NCBI GenBank assembly: GCA_016490735.1
Contig: JAEMWC010000611.1
Span: 251,001 to 315,000, forward strand
Direction of reading: 5' to 3'
Source of the DNA: Pachyseris speciosa
Lineage: Eukaryota > Cnidaria > Anthozoa > Scleractinia > Pachyseridae
Length of the DNA stretch: 64,000 nucleotides
Part shown: positions 46,499 through 59,771 of the stretch, piece by piece
How positions within the stretch are numbered: position 1 is the stretch's first letter
Layout: each line of letters begins with the position of its first letter
Program-made: the position numbers and the translations under genes
Notes under the pieces: model-generated
The model's database searches: none
Told to the model about the DNA's origin: nothing
Seen by the model: the letters and a program-made list of their open reading frames with translations, nothing else

Positions 46499-49400
46499 CG
46501 CAAAGAACCAACAAAATGTTAGCTTAGTTGGTCGAGTACTGCACCGGTATCGATTCCCGTACAAAGCTGAATATTTTTCAGGCTTTCTTTTCACTGCTGC
46601 TTAAGTAGTGTTCATAACTGCAATGACCATTTACATATTCATTATTCTTTACTGGTGTTTTGGCTTGGCAATTCTATTAAGCAATAGTCCCTTTTCATAA
46701 TAGCACCTGACAGATCTATCCGGCTTTGATATCAATGATAAATAGCCTTACAAGCCTCGTTAGCATGTGCAACATGTAATAGAAGTTTTGCGTAAAAGTG
46801 TGGTGAGTAAGGCTAATTAACGTACGTACAAAAGAATAATCAAAATCATCCGCCCTTAAGAAAAAGGTCTCCAGTTGGCAATTTATTATTACATGTTCAG
46901 GCTAGTTTCGAATTGTGGTGGAAAAAAAGAGCTGAGTCGACGTTCAGGAGAATAATTTGCATTTTCTTTTGTCAAACACAAAGGAAAATGCAAATTATTC
47001 CCCTGAAACTCGACTTGGTTCTCTTGTTCTCCCACAATTTGAAACTAGCCTATTATTGTTCTATTTCAATATAAGTAAGTATTAATTAAAATTTAAGTTG
47101 TCTTGTTTCATTATTTCAGGACTCTCCTAATTGGGTAAGAAGACTAAGTAAACCAGGCAGTTTGATGACATGGGAGAGAGAAAAAAGGACTGAAACTTTG
47201 GTTTGGGGTCAAACCTCTTTTATCTTTGTTCCGCATTATTTAACTGGGCCGCCGGATTAAACAAAAATAGTTACAAGTATAAATTCTACTCGGAAGAGAA
47301 CGGCTACATGTTCGATTCTTCTATTTTATTATTAATTACGATACGACCACTTACAACGTTGTTAGACAACCGTGCATAACCGCTGCCTGTTTGTCCCAGA
47401 GAGTATGGCATTTGAGGCTTTAAGGAAGAATCTGGTTTAGCACAATCTCCTGCTGTTTCAGACTAGAGAAAGAAACGACATGGATATGGTCTGTTGTTCC
47501 CCAACTTTGGGAAGTGTCATAAGATGCATAAGTTGCATAAGAAGAAAAAGGTCTACAGTTGGCAATTTATTATTACATGTTCAGGCTAGTTTCGAATTGT
47601 GGTGGAACAAAAGAGCAGAGTCGACGTTCAGGAGAATAATTTGCATTTTCTTTTGTCAAACACAAAGGAAAATGCAAATTATTCCCCTGAAACTCGACTT
47701 GGTTCTCTTGTTTTCCCACAATTTGAAACTAGCCTATTATTGTTCTATTTCAATATAAGTAAGTATTAATTAAAATTTAAGTTGTCTTGTTTCATTATTT
47801 CAGGACTCTCCTAATTGGGTAAGAAGACTAAGTAAACCAGGCAGTTTGATGACATGGGAGAGAGAAAAAAGGACTGAAACTTTGGTTTGGGGTCAAACCT
47901 CTTTCATCTTTGTTCCGCATTATTTAACTGGGCCGCCGGATTAAACAAAAATAGTTACAAGTATAAATTCTACTCGGAAGAGAACGGCTACATGTTCGAT
48001 TCTTCTATTTTATTATTAATTACGATACGACCACTTACAACGTTGTTAGACAACCGTGCATAACCGCTGCCTGTTTGTCCCAGAGAGTATGGCATTTGAG
48101 GCTTTAAGGAAGAATCTGGTTTAGCACAATCTCCTGCTGTTTCAGACTAGAGAAAGAAACGACATGGATATGGTCTGTTGTTCCCCAACTTTGGGAAGTT
48201 GCATAAGATGTGAAGCGTATGCATACAGTTGAAGGGAAATTATTTTGGCTATGAACTAATGATATGAAAGTCAAATATTTGAACAGGGAATTCAAGAATG
48301 AAGACGTGAGTGATCGTCGCCGTTATGAACGCTACTTAAGCAGTGGCGGAAACATCTTCCTTCTTTTATCTGCAGTTCAAATATATGATTCTCATATGTT
48401 CATAGTCACTTATTCATCACTCGCGGGCTTATTACGGACCAACAAAATGACCAGCTCCCAGTTTTCTTGTTGGCTTAGTTGGTAGAGCACTGCACCGGTA
48501 TCGCAGAGGCCATGGGTTCGACTCCCATAGAAGCCTGATTTTCTTTTTCAGCCCTTTTTATTACATACTGCTAAAGCAGTGTTCATAACTGCCGAAATTA
48601 TTTTGCTTGCTATCTCTTAGGACATCAGCATATACAATAGCACTACACGGGGATAGCACGATTTTTGCATGCTCAGATTGTTTTAGCTCAATGATTGAAC
48701 TTGAATAAGAACTGCATGAACAAAACTTTAACTGTTCAGAGCCGCTCTCATGAGTCTTGGATCGACAAAGGAAACACTGATTAACAACGTTCATTGCCTT
48801 GTGCTTTTTTGGTGTTTCTGTTTCTTTCCTTTTAAGGAGACTAATTATATAATGGTCTCAGCCATGCCTGGTTCATCTGTACCTATTCCTAATCACCCAA
48901 AATCCACTAATACTTTCCTATTGCGTAATAAGCCCTTGGAAGCGTATTTGGCATGCTTTCAACTAGTTTTCCTCGTTTTAGGTAAGATACAAGAATTGTT
49001 CTATACACACCTTGCCTTCCTTTGGGCGAGGCTGTCGACGTCTCTTAAAGTCTGACATTGGGGTCTTGAAGACAATTTAAATGAATAAGAAAACGAACAA
49101 ATGAGTGCTTCAACCTTATTTGCCAGTGATGGAATCTGGACTTGGACGTTTTTAACGCTATATTCCTGGGCTTTTGTAACGTTGTTTTCTCTTTCCTTAG
49201 CCTGCGGGCGAGCTTTCTTAAGAGATTTACGTCACTCGCGCCCGTCTTAAATCATGGGTGATAATCCAACTTAAAGCTTGCTCAAAGGCAACTCTTTCCT
49301 GAGCCAATCGAGCGGGAAGGGGAAGGGAGAAGTGAGGGAGGGAAAGGAGGGTTGGGGCTTGACTTCTCTTAACGTGTTTGCAATTTAAGAGGCCTTTCAG

Positions 49401-50367
49401 TGTTAACAACAATAACAATGAATATGTGAATGATCATAGCAGTTCAAATATACGATTATCATATATTCATTCTCACAACAATAACAATGACAATTCTTGG
49501 TTTTCAGTTGCGCTGGTAAAAAAATAAAGTCATTAACCATTGAATAGATAAAGTCAAGAAATTGAGATATTGTTGAAGATTCATAAATAAATAAATAAAT
49601 AAATAAATAGATAAATAAAACACAAAAGTCTCAGGGCTGTGTGATATCCCGTACTCGACTTATTTGGTAAAAAGTACCACTCAAAATTATAGAGTTTAGC
49701 ATGGGCACGCCATCTTGTTGTCCCTCTGAGGGACACCAAGATCGCGGCCGGAAACGAGTGAAAGCAAATGTTTTTTTTTTTAATGACTTAAGCTATTTCA
49801 GAGGCTTTCTTCTCTCTGTTGAGCTTTCAAACATACACATGGACGCTTTTCTTGCCATGTTGGCTTTTCCAACCTCACAAACACAAGGTGAATCAATGTT
49901 TTCATGTATGTTGCATGCTTGTGAGCAGAGATCTTTACGTCACGCACTGTGAAAAAGTCTAAAATTCAAACTGCTCTCTTTTCAAAACAAAGCAACCTAC
50001 CGAGCTGAGAACATGGAAGCAGATAAATTTCTAAAATTCTTTTACCTGATCAAGATAAAAATACAAATGTCTTTTTACTTTTGAATGATAGGTTTTTATT
50101 ATGACGTAACGTGGAAACCAAGAGAAAAAAAGGTAAAAAAAAAAACAATAAAACAAAGCAAAAACTGGGCAAGGTGGCTAGACTACAAAATTTCAAAGAA
50201 CTGTTAGTCATTTTAAGAAATACCGTAAAAGCTCTATTTTTGGCTTAGTTAATTTTAGGCCTCATTAACGGGGAGCTTATTAGAGAGAGAGAAAGAGAGG
50301 TGGGGGGGGGGGGGGGGTGGGATCTTTCAAATCTTAAACACGCCTTTAAAAAAGCTTTTGTACAAAA
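46499..50367. repeat. Array unit 6 (3869 bp, two sub-repeats)
   Basis: Sub-repeats start near 46866 and 47549, hairpins at 46899 and 47583, tRNA-like segment at 48463-48536. The (ATAA)n tract is two repeats shorter than in neighbouring units. Confidence 0.85.
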
Positions 50368-53300
50368 TTTATCATCTCGCAAAGAACCAACAAAATGTTA
50401 GCTTAGTTGGTCGAGTACTGCACCGGTATCGATTCCCGTACAAAGCTGAATATTTTTCAGGCTTTCTTTTCACTGCAGCTTAAGTAGTGTTCATAACTGC
50501 AATGACCATTTACATATTCATTATTCTTTACTGGTCTTTTGGCTTGGCAATTCTGTTAAGCAATAGTCCCTTTTCATAATAGCGCCTGACAGATCTATCC
50601 GGCTTTGATATCAATGATAAATAGCCTTACAAGCCTCGTTAGCATGTGCAACATGTAATAGAAGTTTTGCGTAAAAGTGTGGTGAGTAAGGCTAATTAAC
50701 GTACGTACAAAAGAATAATCAAAATCATCCGCCCTTAAGAAAAAGGTCTACAGTTGGCAATTTATTATTACATGTTCAGGCTAGTTTCGAATTGTGGTGG
50801 AACAAAAGAGCTGAGTCGACGTTCAGGAGAATAATTTGCATTTTCTTTTGTCAAACACAAAGGAAAATGCAAATTATTCCCCTGAAACTCGACTTGGTTC
50901 TCTTGTTCTCCCACAATTTGAAACTAGCCTATTATTGTTCTATTTCAATATAAGTAAGTATTAATTAAAATTTAAGTTGTCTTGTTTCATTATTTCAGGA
51001 CTCTCCTAATTGGGTAAGAAGACTAAGTAAACCAGGCAGTTTGATGACATGGGAGAGAGAAAAAAGGACTGAAACTTTGGTTTGGGGTCAAACCTCTTTC
51101 ATCTTTGTTCCGCATTATTTAACTGGGCCGCCGGATTAAACAAAAATAGTTACAAGTATAAATTCTACTCGGAAGAGAACGGCTACATGTTCGATTCTTC
51201 TATTTTATTATTAATTACGATACGACCACTTACCACGTTGTTAGACAACCGTGCATAACCGCTGCCTGTTTGTCCCAGAGAGTATGGCATTTGAGGCTTT
51301 AAGGAAGAATCTGGTTTAGCACAATCTCCTGTTTTTTCAGACTAGAGAAAGAAACGACATGGATATGGTCTGTTGTTCCCCAACTTTGGGAAGTTGCATA
51401 AGATGCATAAGTTGCATAAGAAGAAAAAGGTCTACAGTTGGCAATTTATTATTACATGTTCAGGCTAGTTTCGAATTGTGGTGGAACAAAAGAGCTGAGT
51501 CGACGTTCAGGAGAATAATTTGCATTTTCTTTTGTCAAACACAAAGGAAAATGCAAATTATTCCCCTGAAACTCGACTTGGTTCTCTTGTTCTCCCACAA
51601 TTTGAAACTAGCCTATTATTGTTCTATTTCAATATAAGTAAGTATTAATTAAAATTTAAGTTGTCTTGTTTCATTATTTCAGGACTCTCCTAATTGGGTA
51701 AGAAGACTAAGTAAACCAGGCAGTTTGATGACATGGGAGAGAGAAAAAAGGACTGAAACTTTGGTTTGGGGTCAAACCTCTTTCATCTTTGTTCCGCATT
51801 ATTTAACTGGGCCGCCGGATTAAACAAAAATAGTTACAAGTATAAATTCTACTCGGAAGAGAACGGCTACATGTTCGATTCTTCTATTTTATTATTAATT
51901 ACGATACGACCACTTACAACGTTGTTAGACAACCGTGCATAACCGCTGCCTGTTTGTCCCAGAGAGTATGGCATTTGAGGCTTTAAGGAAGAATCTGGTT
52001 TAGCACAATCTCCTGCTGTTTCAGACTAGAGAAAGAAACGACATGGATATGGTCTGTTGTTCCCCAACTTTGGGAAGTTGCATAAGATGTGAAGCGTATG
52101 CATACAGTTGAAGGGAAATTATTTTGGCTATGAACTAATGATATGAAAGTCAAATATTTGAACAGGGAATTCAAGAATGAAGACGTGAGTGATCGTCGCC
52201 GTTATGAACGCTACTTAAGCAGTGGCGGAAACATCTTCCTTCTTTTATCTGCAGTTCAAATATATGATTCTCATATGTTCATAGTCACTTATTCATCACT
52301 CGCGGGCTTATTACGGACCAACAAAATGACCAGCTCCCAGTTTTCTTGTTGGCTTAGTTGGTAGAGCACTGCACCGGTATCGCAGAGGCCATGGGTTCGA
52401 CTCCCATAGAAGCCTGATTTTCTTTTTCAGCCCTTTTTATTACATACTGCTAAAGCAGTGTTCATAACTGCCGAAATTATTTTGCTTGCTATCTCTTAGG
52501 ACATCAGCATATACAATAGCACTACACGGGGATAGCACGATTTTTGCATGCTCAGATTGTTTTAGCTCAATGATTGAACTTGAATAAGAACTCCATGAAC
52601 AAAACTTTAACTGTTCAGAGCCGCTCTCATGAGTCTTGGATCGACAAAGGAAACACTGATTAACAACGTTCATTGCCTTGTGCTTTTTTGGTGTTTCTGT
52701 TTCTTTCCTTTTAAGGAGACTAATTATATAATGGTCTCAGCCATGCCTGGTTCATCTGTACCTATTCCTAATCACCCAAAATCCACTAATACTTTCCTAT
52801 TGCGTAATAAGCCCTTGGAAGCGTATTTGGCATGCTTTCAACTAGTTTTCCTCGTTTTAGGTAAGATACAAGAATTGTTCTATACACACCTTGCCTTCCT
52901 TTGGGCGAGGCTGTCGACGTCTCTTAAAGTCTGACATTGGGGTCTTGAAGACAATTTAAATGAATAAGAAAACGAACAAATAAGTGCTTCAACCTTATTT
53001 GCCAGTGATGGAATCTGGACTTGGACGTTTTTAACGCTATATTCCTGGGCTTTTGTAACGTTGTTTTCTCTTTCCTTAGCCTGCGGGCGAGCTTTCTTAA
53101 GAGATTTACGTCACTCGCGCCCGTCTTAAATCATGGGTGATAATCCAACTTAAAGCTTGCTCAAAGGCAACTCTTTCCTGAGCCAATCGAGCGGGAAGGG
53201 GAAGGGAGAAGTGAGGGAGGGAAAGGAGGGTTGGGGCTTGACTTCTCTTAACGTGTTTGCAATTTAAGAGGCCTTTCAGTGTTAACAACAATAACAATGA

Positions 53301-53462
53301 ATATGTGAATGATCATAGCAGTTCAAATATACGATTATCATATATTCATTCTCACAACAATAACAATGACAATTCTTGGTTTTCAGTTGCGCTGAAAAAA
53401 AAATAAAGTCATTAACCATTGAATAGATAAAGTCAAGAAATTGAGATATTGTTGAAGATTCA

Positions 53463-53493
<31 letters not shown>

Positions 53494-54261
53494 ATAGATA
53501 AATAAAACACAAAAGTCTTAGGGCTGTGTGATATCCCGTACTCGAGTTATTTGGTAAAAAGTACCACTCAAAATTATAGAGTTTAGCATGGGCACGCCAT
53601 CTTGTTGTCCCTCTGAGGGACACCAAGATCGCGGCCGGAAACGAGTGAAAGCAAATGTTTTTTTTTTTAATGACTTAAGCTATTTCAGAGGCTTTCTTCT
53701 CTCTGTTGAGCTTTCAAACATACACATGGACGCTTTTCTTGCCATGTTGGCTTTTCCAACCTCACAAACACAAGGTGAATCAATGTTTTCATGTATGTTG
53801 CATGCTTGTGAGTAGAGATCTTTACGTCACGCACTGTGAAAAAGTCTAAAATTCAAACTGCTCTCTTTTCAAAACAAAGCAACCTACCGAGCTGAGAACA
53901 TGGAAGCAGATAAATTTCTAAAATTCTTTTACCTGATCAAGATAAAAATACAAATGTCGTTTTACTTTTGAATGATAGGTTTTTATTATGACGTAACGTG
54001 AAAACCAAGAGAAAAAAAGGTCTGAAAAAAAAAACAATAAAACAAAGCAAAAACTGGGCAAGGTGGCTAGACTACAAAATTTCAATGAACTGTTAGTCAT
54101 TTTAAGAAATACCGTAAAAGCTCTATTTTTGGCTTAGTTAATTTTAGGCCTCATTAACAGGGAGCTTATTAGAGAGAGAGAAAGAGAGGTGGGGGGGGGG
54201 GGGGGGGGTGGTGGGTTCTTTCAAATCTTAAACACGCCTTTAAAATAGCTTTTGTACAAAA
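50368..54261. repeat. Array unit 7 (3894 bp, two sub-repeats)
   Basis: Sub-repeats start near 50744 and 51428, hairpins at 50778 and 51462 (both with gagctgag), tRNA-like segment at 52342-52415. Shares the late variants ggtttttattatgacg and gtgagtagag with the end of unit 5. Confidence 0.85.
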
Positions 54262-57200
54262 TTTATCATCTCGCAAAGAACCAACAAAATGTTAGCTTAG
54301 TTGGTCGAGTACTGCACCAGTATCGATTCCCGTACAAAGCTGAATATTTTTCAGGCTTTCTTTTCACTGCTGCTTAAGTAGTGTTCATAACTGCAATGAC
54401 CATTTACATATTCATTATTCTTTACTGGTGTTTTGGCTTGGCAATTCTATTAAGCAATAGTCCCTTTTCATAATAGCGCCTGACAGATCTATCCGGCTTT
54501 GATATCAATGATAAATAGCCTTACAAGCCTCGTTAGCATGTGCAACATGTAATAGAAGTTTTGCGTAAAAGTGTGGTGAGTAAGGCTAATTAACGTACGT
54601 AAAAAAGAATAATCAAAATCATCCGCCCTTAAGAAAAAGGTCTCCAGTTGGCAATTTATTATTACATGTTCAGGCTAGTTTCGAATTGTGGTGGAACAAA
54701 AGAGCTGAGTCGACGTTCAGGAGAATAATTTGCATTTTCTTTTGTCAAACACAAAGGAAAATGCAAATTATTCCCCTGAAACTCGACTTGGTTCTCTTGT
54801 TCTCCCACAATTTGAAACTAGCCTATTATTGTTCTATTTCAATATAAGTAAGTATTAATTAAAATTTAAGTTGTCTTGTTTCATTATTTCAGGACTCTCC
54901 TAATTGGGTAAGAAGACTAAGTAAACCAGGCAGTTTGATGACATGGGAGAGAGAAAAAAGGACTGAAACTTTGGTTTGGGGTCAAACCTCTTTCATCTTT
55001 GTTCCGCATTATTTAACTGGGCCGCCGGATTAAACAAAAATAGTTACAAGTATAAATTCTACTCGGAAGAGAACGGCTACATGTTCGATTCTTCTATTTT
55101 ATTATTAATTACGATACGACCACTTACAACGTTGTTAGACAACCGTGCATAACCGCTTCCTGTTTGTCCCAGAGAGTATGGCATTTGAGGCTTTAAGGAA
55201 GAATCTGGTTTAGCACAATCTCCTGCTGTTTCAGACTAGAGAAAGAAACGACATGGATATGGTCTGTTGTTCCCCAACTTTGGGAAGTTGCATAAGATGC
55301 ATAAGTTGCAAAAGAAGAAAAAGGTCTACAGTTGGCAATTTATTATTACATGTTCAGGCTAGTTTCGAATTGTGGTGGAACAAAAGAGCTGAGTCGACGT
55401 TCAGGAGAATAATTTGCATTTTCTTTTGTCAAACACAAAGGAAAATGCAAATTATTCCCCTGAAACTCGACTTGGTTCTCTTGTTCTCCCACAATTTGAA
55501 ATTAGCCTATTATTGTTCTATTTCAATATAAGTAAGTATTAATTAAAATTTAAGTTGTCTTGTTTCATTATTTCAGGACTCTCCTAATTGGGTAAGAAGA
55601 CTAAGTAAACCAGGCAGTTTGATGACATGGGAGAGAGAAAAAAGGACTGAAACTTTGGTTTGGGGTCAAACCTCTTTCATCTTTGTTCCGCATTATTTAA
55701 CTGGGCCGCCGGATTAAACAAAAATAGTTACAAGTATAAATTCTACTCGGAAGAGAACGGCTACATGTTCGATTCTTCTATTTTATTATTAATTACGATA
55801 CGACCACTTACAACGTTGTTAGACAACCGTGCATAACCGCTGCCTGTTTGTCCCAGAGAGTATGGCATTTGAGGCTTTAAGGAAGAATCTGGTTTAGCAC
55901 AATCTCCTGCTGTTTCAGACTAGAGAAAGAAACGACATGGATATGGTCTGTTGTTCCCCAACTTTGGGAAGTTGCATAAGATGTGAAGCGTATGCATACA
56001 GTTGAAGGGAAATTATTTTGGCTATGAACTAATGATATGAAAGTCAAATATTTGAACAGGGAATTCAAGAATGAAGACGTGAGTGATCGTCGCCGTTATG
56101 AACGCTACTTAAGCAGTGGCGGAAACATCTTCCTTCTTTTATCTGCAGTTCAAATATATGATTCTCATATGTTCATAGTCACTTATTCATCACTCGCGGG
56201 CTTATTACGGACCAACAAAATGACCAGCTCCCAGTTTTCTTGTTGGCTTAGTTGGTAGAGCACTGCACCGGTATCGCAGAGGCCATGGGTCCGACTCCCA
56301 TAGAAGCCTGATTTTCTTTTTCAGCCCTTTTTATTACATACTGCTAAAGCAGTGTTCATAACTGCCGAAATTATTTTGCTTGCTATCTCTTAGGACATCA
56401 GCATATACAATAGCACTACACGGGGATAGCACGATTTTTGCATGCTCAGATTGTTTTAGCTCAATGATTGAACTTGAATAAGAACTGCATGAACAAAACT
56501 TTAACTGTTCAGAGCCGCTCTCATGAGTCTTGGATCGACAAAGGAAACACTGATTAACAACGTTCATTGCCTTGTGCTTTTTTGGTGTTTCTGTTTCTTT
56601 CCTTTTAAGGAGACTAATTATATAATGGTCTCAGCCATGCCTGGTTCATCTGTACCTATTCCTAATCACCCAAAATCCACTAATACTTTCCTATTGCGTA
56701 ATAAGCCCTTGGAAGCGTATTTGGCATGCTTTCAACTAGTTTTCCTCGTTTTAGGTAAGATACAAGAATTGTTCTATACACACCTTGCCTTCCTTTGGGC
56801 GAGGCTGTCGACGTCTCTTAAAGTCTGACATTGGGGTCTTGAAGACAATTTAAATGAATAAGAAAACGAACAAATGAGTGCTTCAACCTGATTTGCCAGT
56901 GATGGAATCTGGACTTGGACGTTTTTAACGCTATATTCCTGGGCTTTTGTAACGTTGTTTTCTCTTTCCTTAGCCTGCGGGCGAGCTTTCTTAAGAGATT
57001 TACGTCACTCGCGCCCGTCTTAAATCATGGGTGATAATCCAACTTAAAGCTTGCTCAAAGGCAACTCTTTCCTGAGCCAATCGAGCGGGAAGGGGAAGGG
57101 AGAAGTGAGGGAGGGAAAGGAGGGTTGGGGCTTGACTTCTCTTAACGTGTTTGCAATTTAAGAGGCCTTTCAGTGTTAACAACAATAACAATGAATATGT

Positions 57201-57772
57201 GAATGATCATAGCAGTTCAAATATACGATTATCATATATTCATTCTCACAACAATAACAATGAGAATCCTTGGTTTTCAGTTGCGCTGGTAAAATAATAA
57301 AATGATTAACCATTGAATAGATAAAGTCAAGAAATTGAGGTATTGTTGAAGAGTAATAAATAAATAAAACACAAAGTCTTAGGGGTGTGCGATATCCCGT
57401 ACTCGAGTTATTTGGTAAAAAGTACCACTCAAAGTTATCGTGTTTAGGATGGGCACGCTATCTCTCGTTGTCCCTCTGAAGGACAACAAGATGGGGGCCG
57501 GAAACGTGTGAAAACATATGTTTTTAACTTAAGCTATTACAAAAGCTTTCTTCTCTCTGTTGAGCTTTCAAACATACACATGGACGCTTTTCTTGCCATT
57601 TTGGCTTTTCAAACCTCAAAGACACACGGTGACCCGATGTTTTCATGTATGTGACATGCTTGTGAGCAGACATCTTTACGTCACGCACTGTGAAAAAATC
57701 TAAAATTCAAACTGCTGTGTTTTCAAAACAAAGCAAGCTACCGAGGTGAGAACATGCAAGCAGACACATTTT

Positions 57773-58198
57773 AACCGCCGACCGGTTAGCTAACCGCCGA
57801 CCTGTTAGCTCACTGGTAGAGCACCGGACTACCGTGCAGGAGGTCGCGGGTTGAAACCCCGGCCGGACCAACACACAGGGTCTTTAAATAATTGAGGAGA
57901 AAGTGCTGCCTTTGTAATGATATCTGCAAATGGTTAGACTTCTAGTCTTCTCGGATAAGGACGATAAACCGTAGGCCCCGTCTCACAACTCTTCATAATT
58001 GATTCTGTGGGACGTTAAAGAACCCACGCACTGTTCGAAAAGAGTAGGGGACGTAGTGCCCGGTGTGGTGGTCTATCTCTACTAGAATGTGGTTACGGGG
58101 GAGGGATTTGTAGTTACGGGCCTACAGTAATTGGCGCACGCTGTTGTAGTGTCTCTGGCGAAGCTAATAAAATAAAATAAAATAAAATAAAATAAAAA
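57773..58198 (+). mobile_element. tRNA-derived SINE inserted in unit 8
   Basis: The head (57800-57880) has gttagctcactggtagagc (A box) and gggttgaaaccccggccgg (B box). The body contains gtgggacgttaaagaacccac, resembling the conserved central domain of the metazoan MetaSINE superfamily as I recall it, and the tail is (ATAAA)n at 58168-58198. The head's first 19 bp (aaccgccgaccggttagct) are tandemly duplicated. Other units provide the empty site (gcagatacatttctaaaattc). A short duplicated attt may be the target duplication. Confidence 0.75.
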
Positions 58199-58317
58199 AA
58201 TTTCTAAAATTCTTTTTCGCGAAGAAGATAAAAATACAAATGTCTTTTTAGTTTTGAATTTTAGTTTTTTTAATGAGGTAACGTGAAAACCAAGAGAAAA
58301 AATGGACTGAAAAGAAA

Positions 58318-58385
58318 AAAACAACAACAACAACAAAAAACAAACAAACAAAAACAACAACAACAACAACAAAAAAAAAACAATA
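58318..58385. repeat. AAC/A-rich microsatellite
   Basis: Poly(AAC) and A runs inside the diverged end of unit 8. Absent from the other units, which have a plain aaaaaacaataaaac here. Confidence 0.8.
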
Positions 58386-58455
58386 AAAGAAAGGTAAAAC
58401 TGGGCAAGTGGCTAGGCTACAAAATTTCCATGAACTGTTAGTCATTTTAAGGAAT

Positions 58456-58853
58456 ACCGTAAAAGTTCTATGTTTAGCTTATTTAAGCTTATTTAGGCCT
58501 TATTAACGGGGAGCTTCTTAGAGAGGGAGGGGGGGGGGTGTTCTTTCAAATCTTAAACACGCCCTTAAAATAGTTTTTGTACAAAACTCAAACAACTGAA
58601 GTGAAACGTTATTATTTAATAAAGTGAAGCAAAGAGTATTATGTGTTTGAGTGTATATTTGTTTAAAAACAAACCAAGTAGTCTGATGGAAATGGATTCC
58701 GTAAGAGGAAATATGAGGGACTAATTACAAAACCTCATGTTCCAAAAGGGGCAGGGGAAGTTATCACAGAGGGAGAAGAGGCCTGTTACAAAACTTGCTC
58801 TCCAAATGGGGGGCTTATTTGAGAGGAGGGGGACTTAATAGAGCTTTTACGAT
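58456..58853. mobile_element. TIR element truncated in the array units
   Basis: Left end taccgtaaaagttctat and right end, on the opposite strand, atcgtaaaagctctatt. The first about 130 bp (to 58586) occur in every array unit, ending at the seam. The full element exists only here. Contains the motif ggagcttatt/gggcttattt internally. Confidence 0.6.
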
Positions 58854-59105
58854 AGGCTGCTCGGTAAGGTGAATAGCTGAAGGTTTATCCTTGCACCTCC
58901 ATATTGTATTAGACGTACTACTTACAAGTCTTCTGTGCATAATGTATTTCTGCCAACTATCTTTGTGAGCTGCTTCAAAAACGCCAACGCTCGCTTCAAG
59001 GCAAAAGTAAAAAACAAAATGTAATTAGCAGTTAAATACTTTGTAAATTTATATCTACTCTTTAACTGATTCTGCCACTGCCCTTTACGTACTATTTCAA
59101 AAACA

Positions 59106-59236
59106 AGTGCGAATGTTTCACCGGGGTTTCAAAACACGAGAAAACTGATGAAAACCCGACAGGCCTTGGGCCAAAGGCTTTCATTGTTTTCGACTGTTTT
59201 TGGAAACCCTGGTGAAACACGAAGCAGGAGGTTTTG
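59106..59236. repeat. Short foldback near 59.2 kb
   Basis: tgtttcaccggggtttcaaaa at 59113 is mirrored by tttggaaaccctggtgaaaca ending near 59219. Non-coding, no target duplication found. Confidence 0.45.
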
Positions 59237-59723
59237 AAATGGATTCTCAACCGGCGCCAAATTACAAAAAAGGATATTATTCATGAAACATTTGATTTTT
59301 GATTTCTTTTGTTTAATGAGCGCATAGTTTGTGATGGTAATGTATCCGTGTTTTTAACAACTTAAGCTTTTATATTTCAAGTAGCCACCTTTTGCATGCA
59401 GTGGCATCCTCAGTACTAGTTTCGAAACCTGGACGGGTTAACTGAGGTCAGCTGAGGAGGATGAATCTTCCCGGTTTTGGCCTCCCAAAAGTGTGCAAGA
59501 AGAGGATTCTTTGCTTATACAGTCCTGCCTAAAAGTACACAGTACAAAGATAAGTGGGCCGTTGAGGTCTTCACAACTTGTTTTTTCTAATAGAAAAGAT
59601 ATTTGTGAATGATATATTAAATGAATCATATATGAACTGCGGAAATGAAATCAAATGAAGAATGATCCTCGCAGTTGTGAACGCAATTTATGCAATTGCG
59701 AAAATAAGCCTGAAAAAAATTCA

Positions 59724-59771
59724 GGACTTCAACGGGGTTCGAACCCGTGACCTCGCGATTACCGGTGCGAT

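Larger units (their letters stand above)
54262..58586. repeat. Array unit 8, diverged at its right end and interrupted by a SINE
   Basis: Sub-repeats start near 54639 and 55322, hairpins at 54672 and 55356, tRNA-like segment at 56236-56309 (B box altered to gggtccgac). Near-identity to other units stops abruptly near 57260. From there to 58586 the match drops to roughly 90 percent by eye and is interrupted by a SINE (57773-58198). Homology to the units ends at gtacaaaa (58586), after which flanking sequence continues. Confidence 0.8.

Noticed and set aside
22204..56828. Sets of short ORFs (60-114 codons) conserved in all array units, as possible small-protein genes
   Set aside because: Their conservation follows from the recent duplication of the whole unit. 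Non-coding DNA between them is equally conserved, several run through microsatellites or the tRNA-like segment, and small indels break them in some units (for example near 42928).
25699..58586. CRISPR-like or prokaryotic repeat system
   Set aside because: Repeats are kilobases long with no unique spacers, and the sequence has introns, SINEs and BEL elements of an animal genome.
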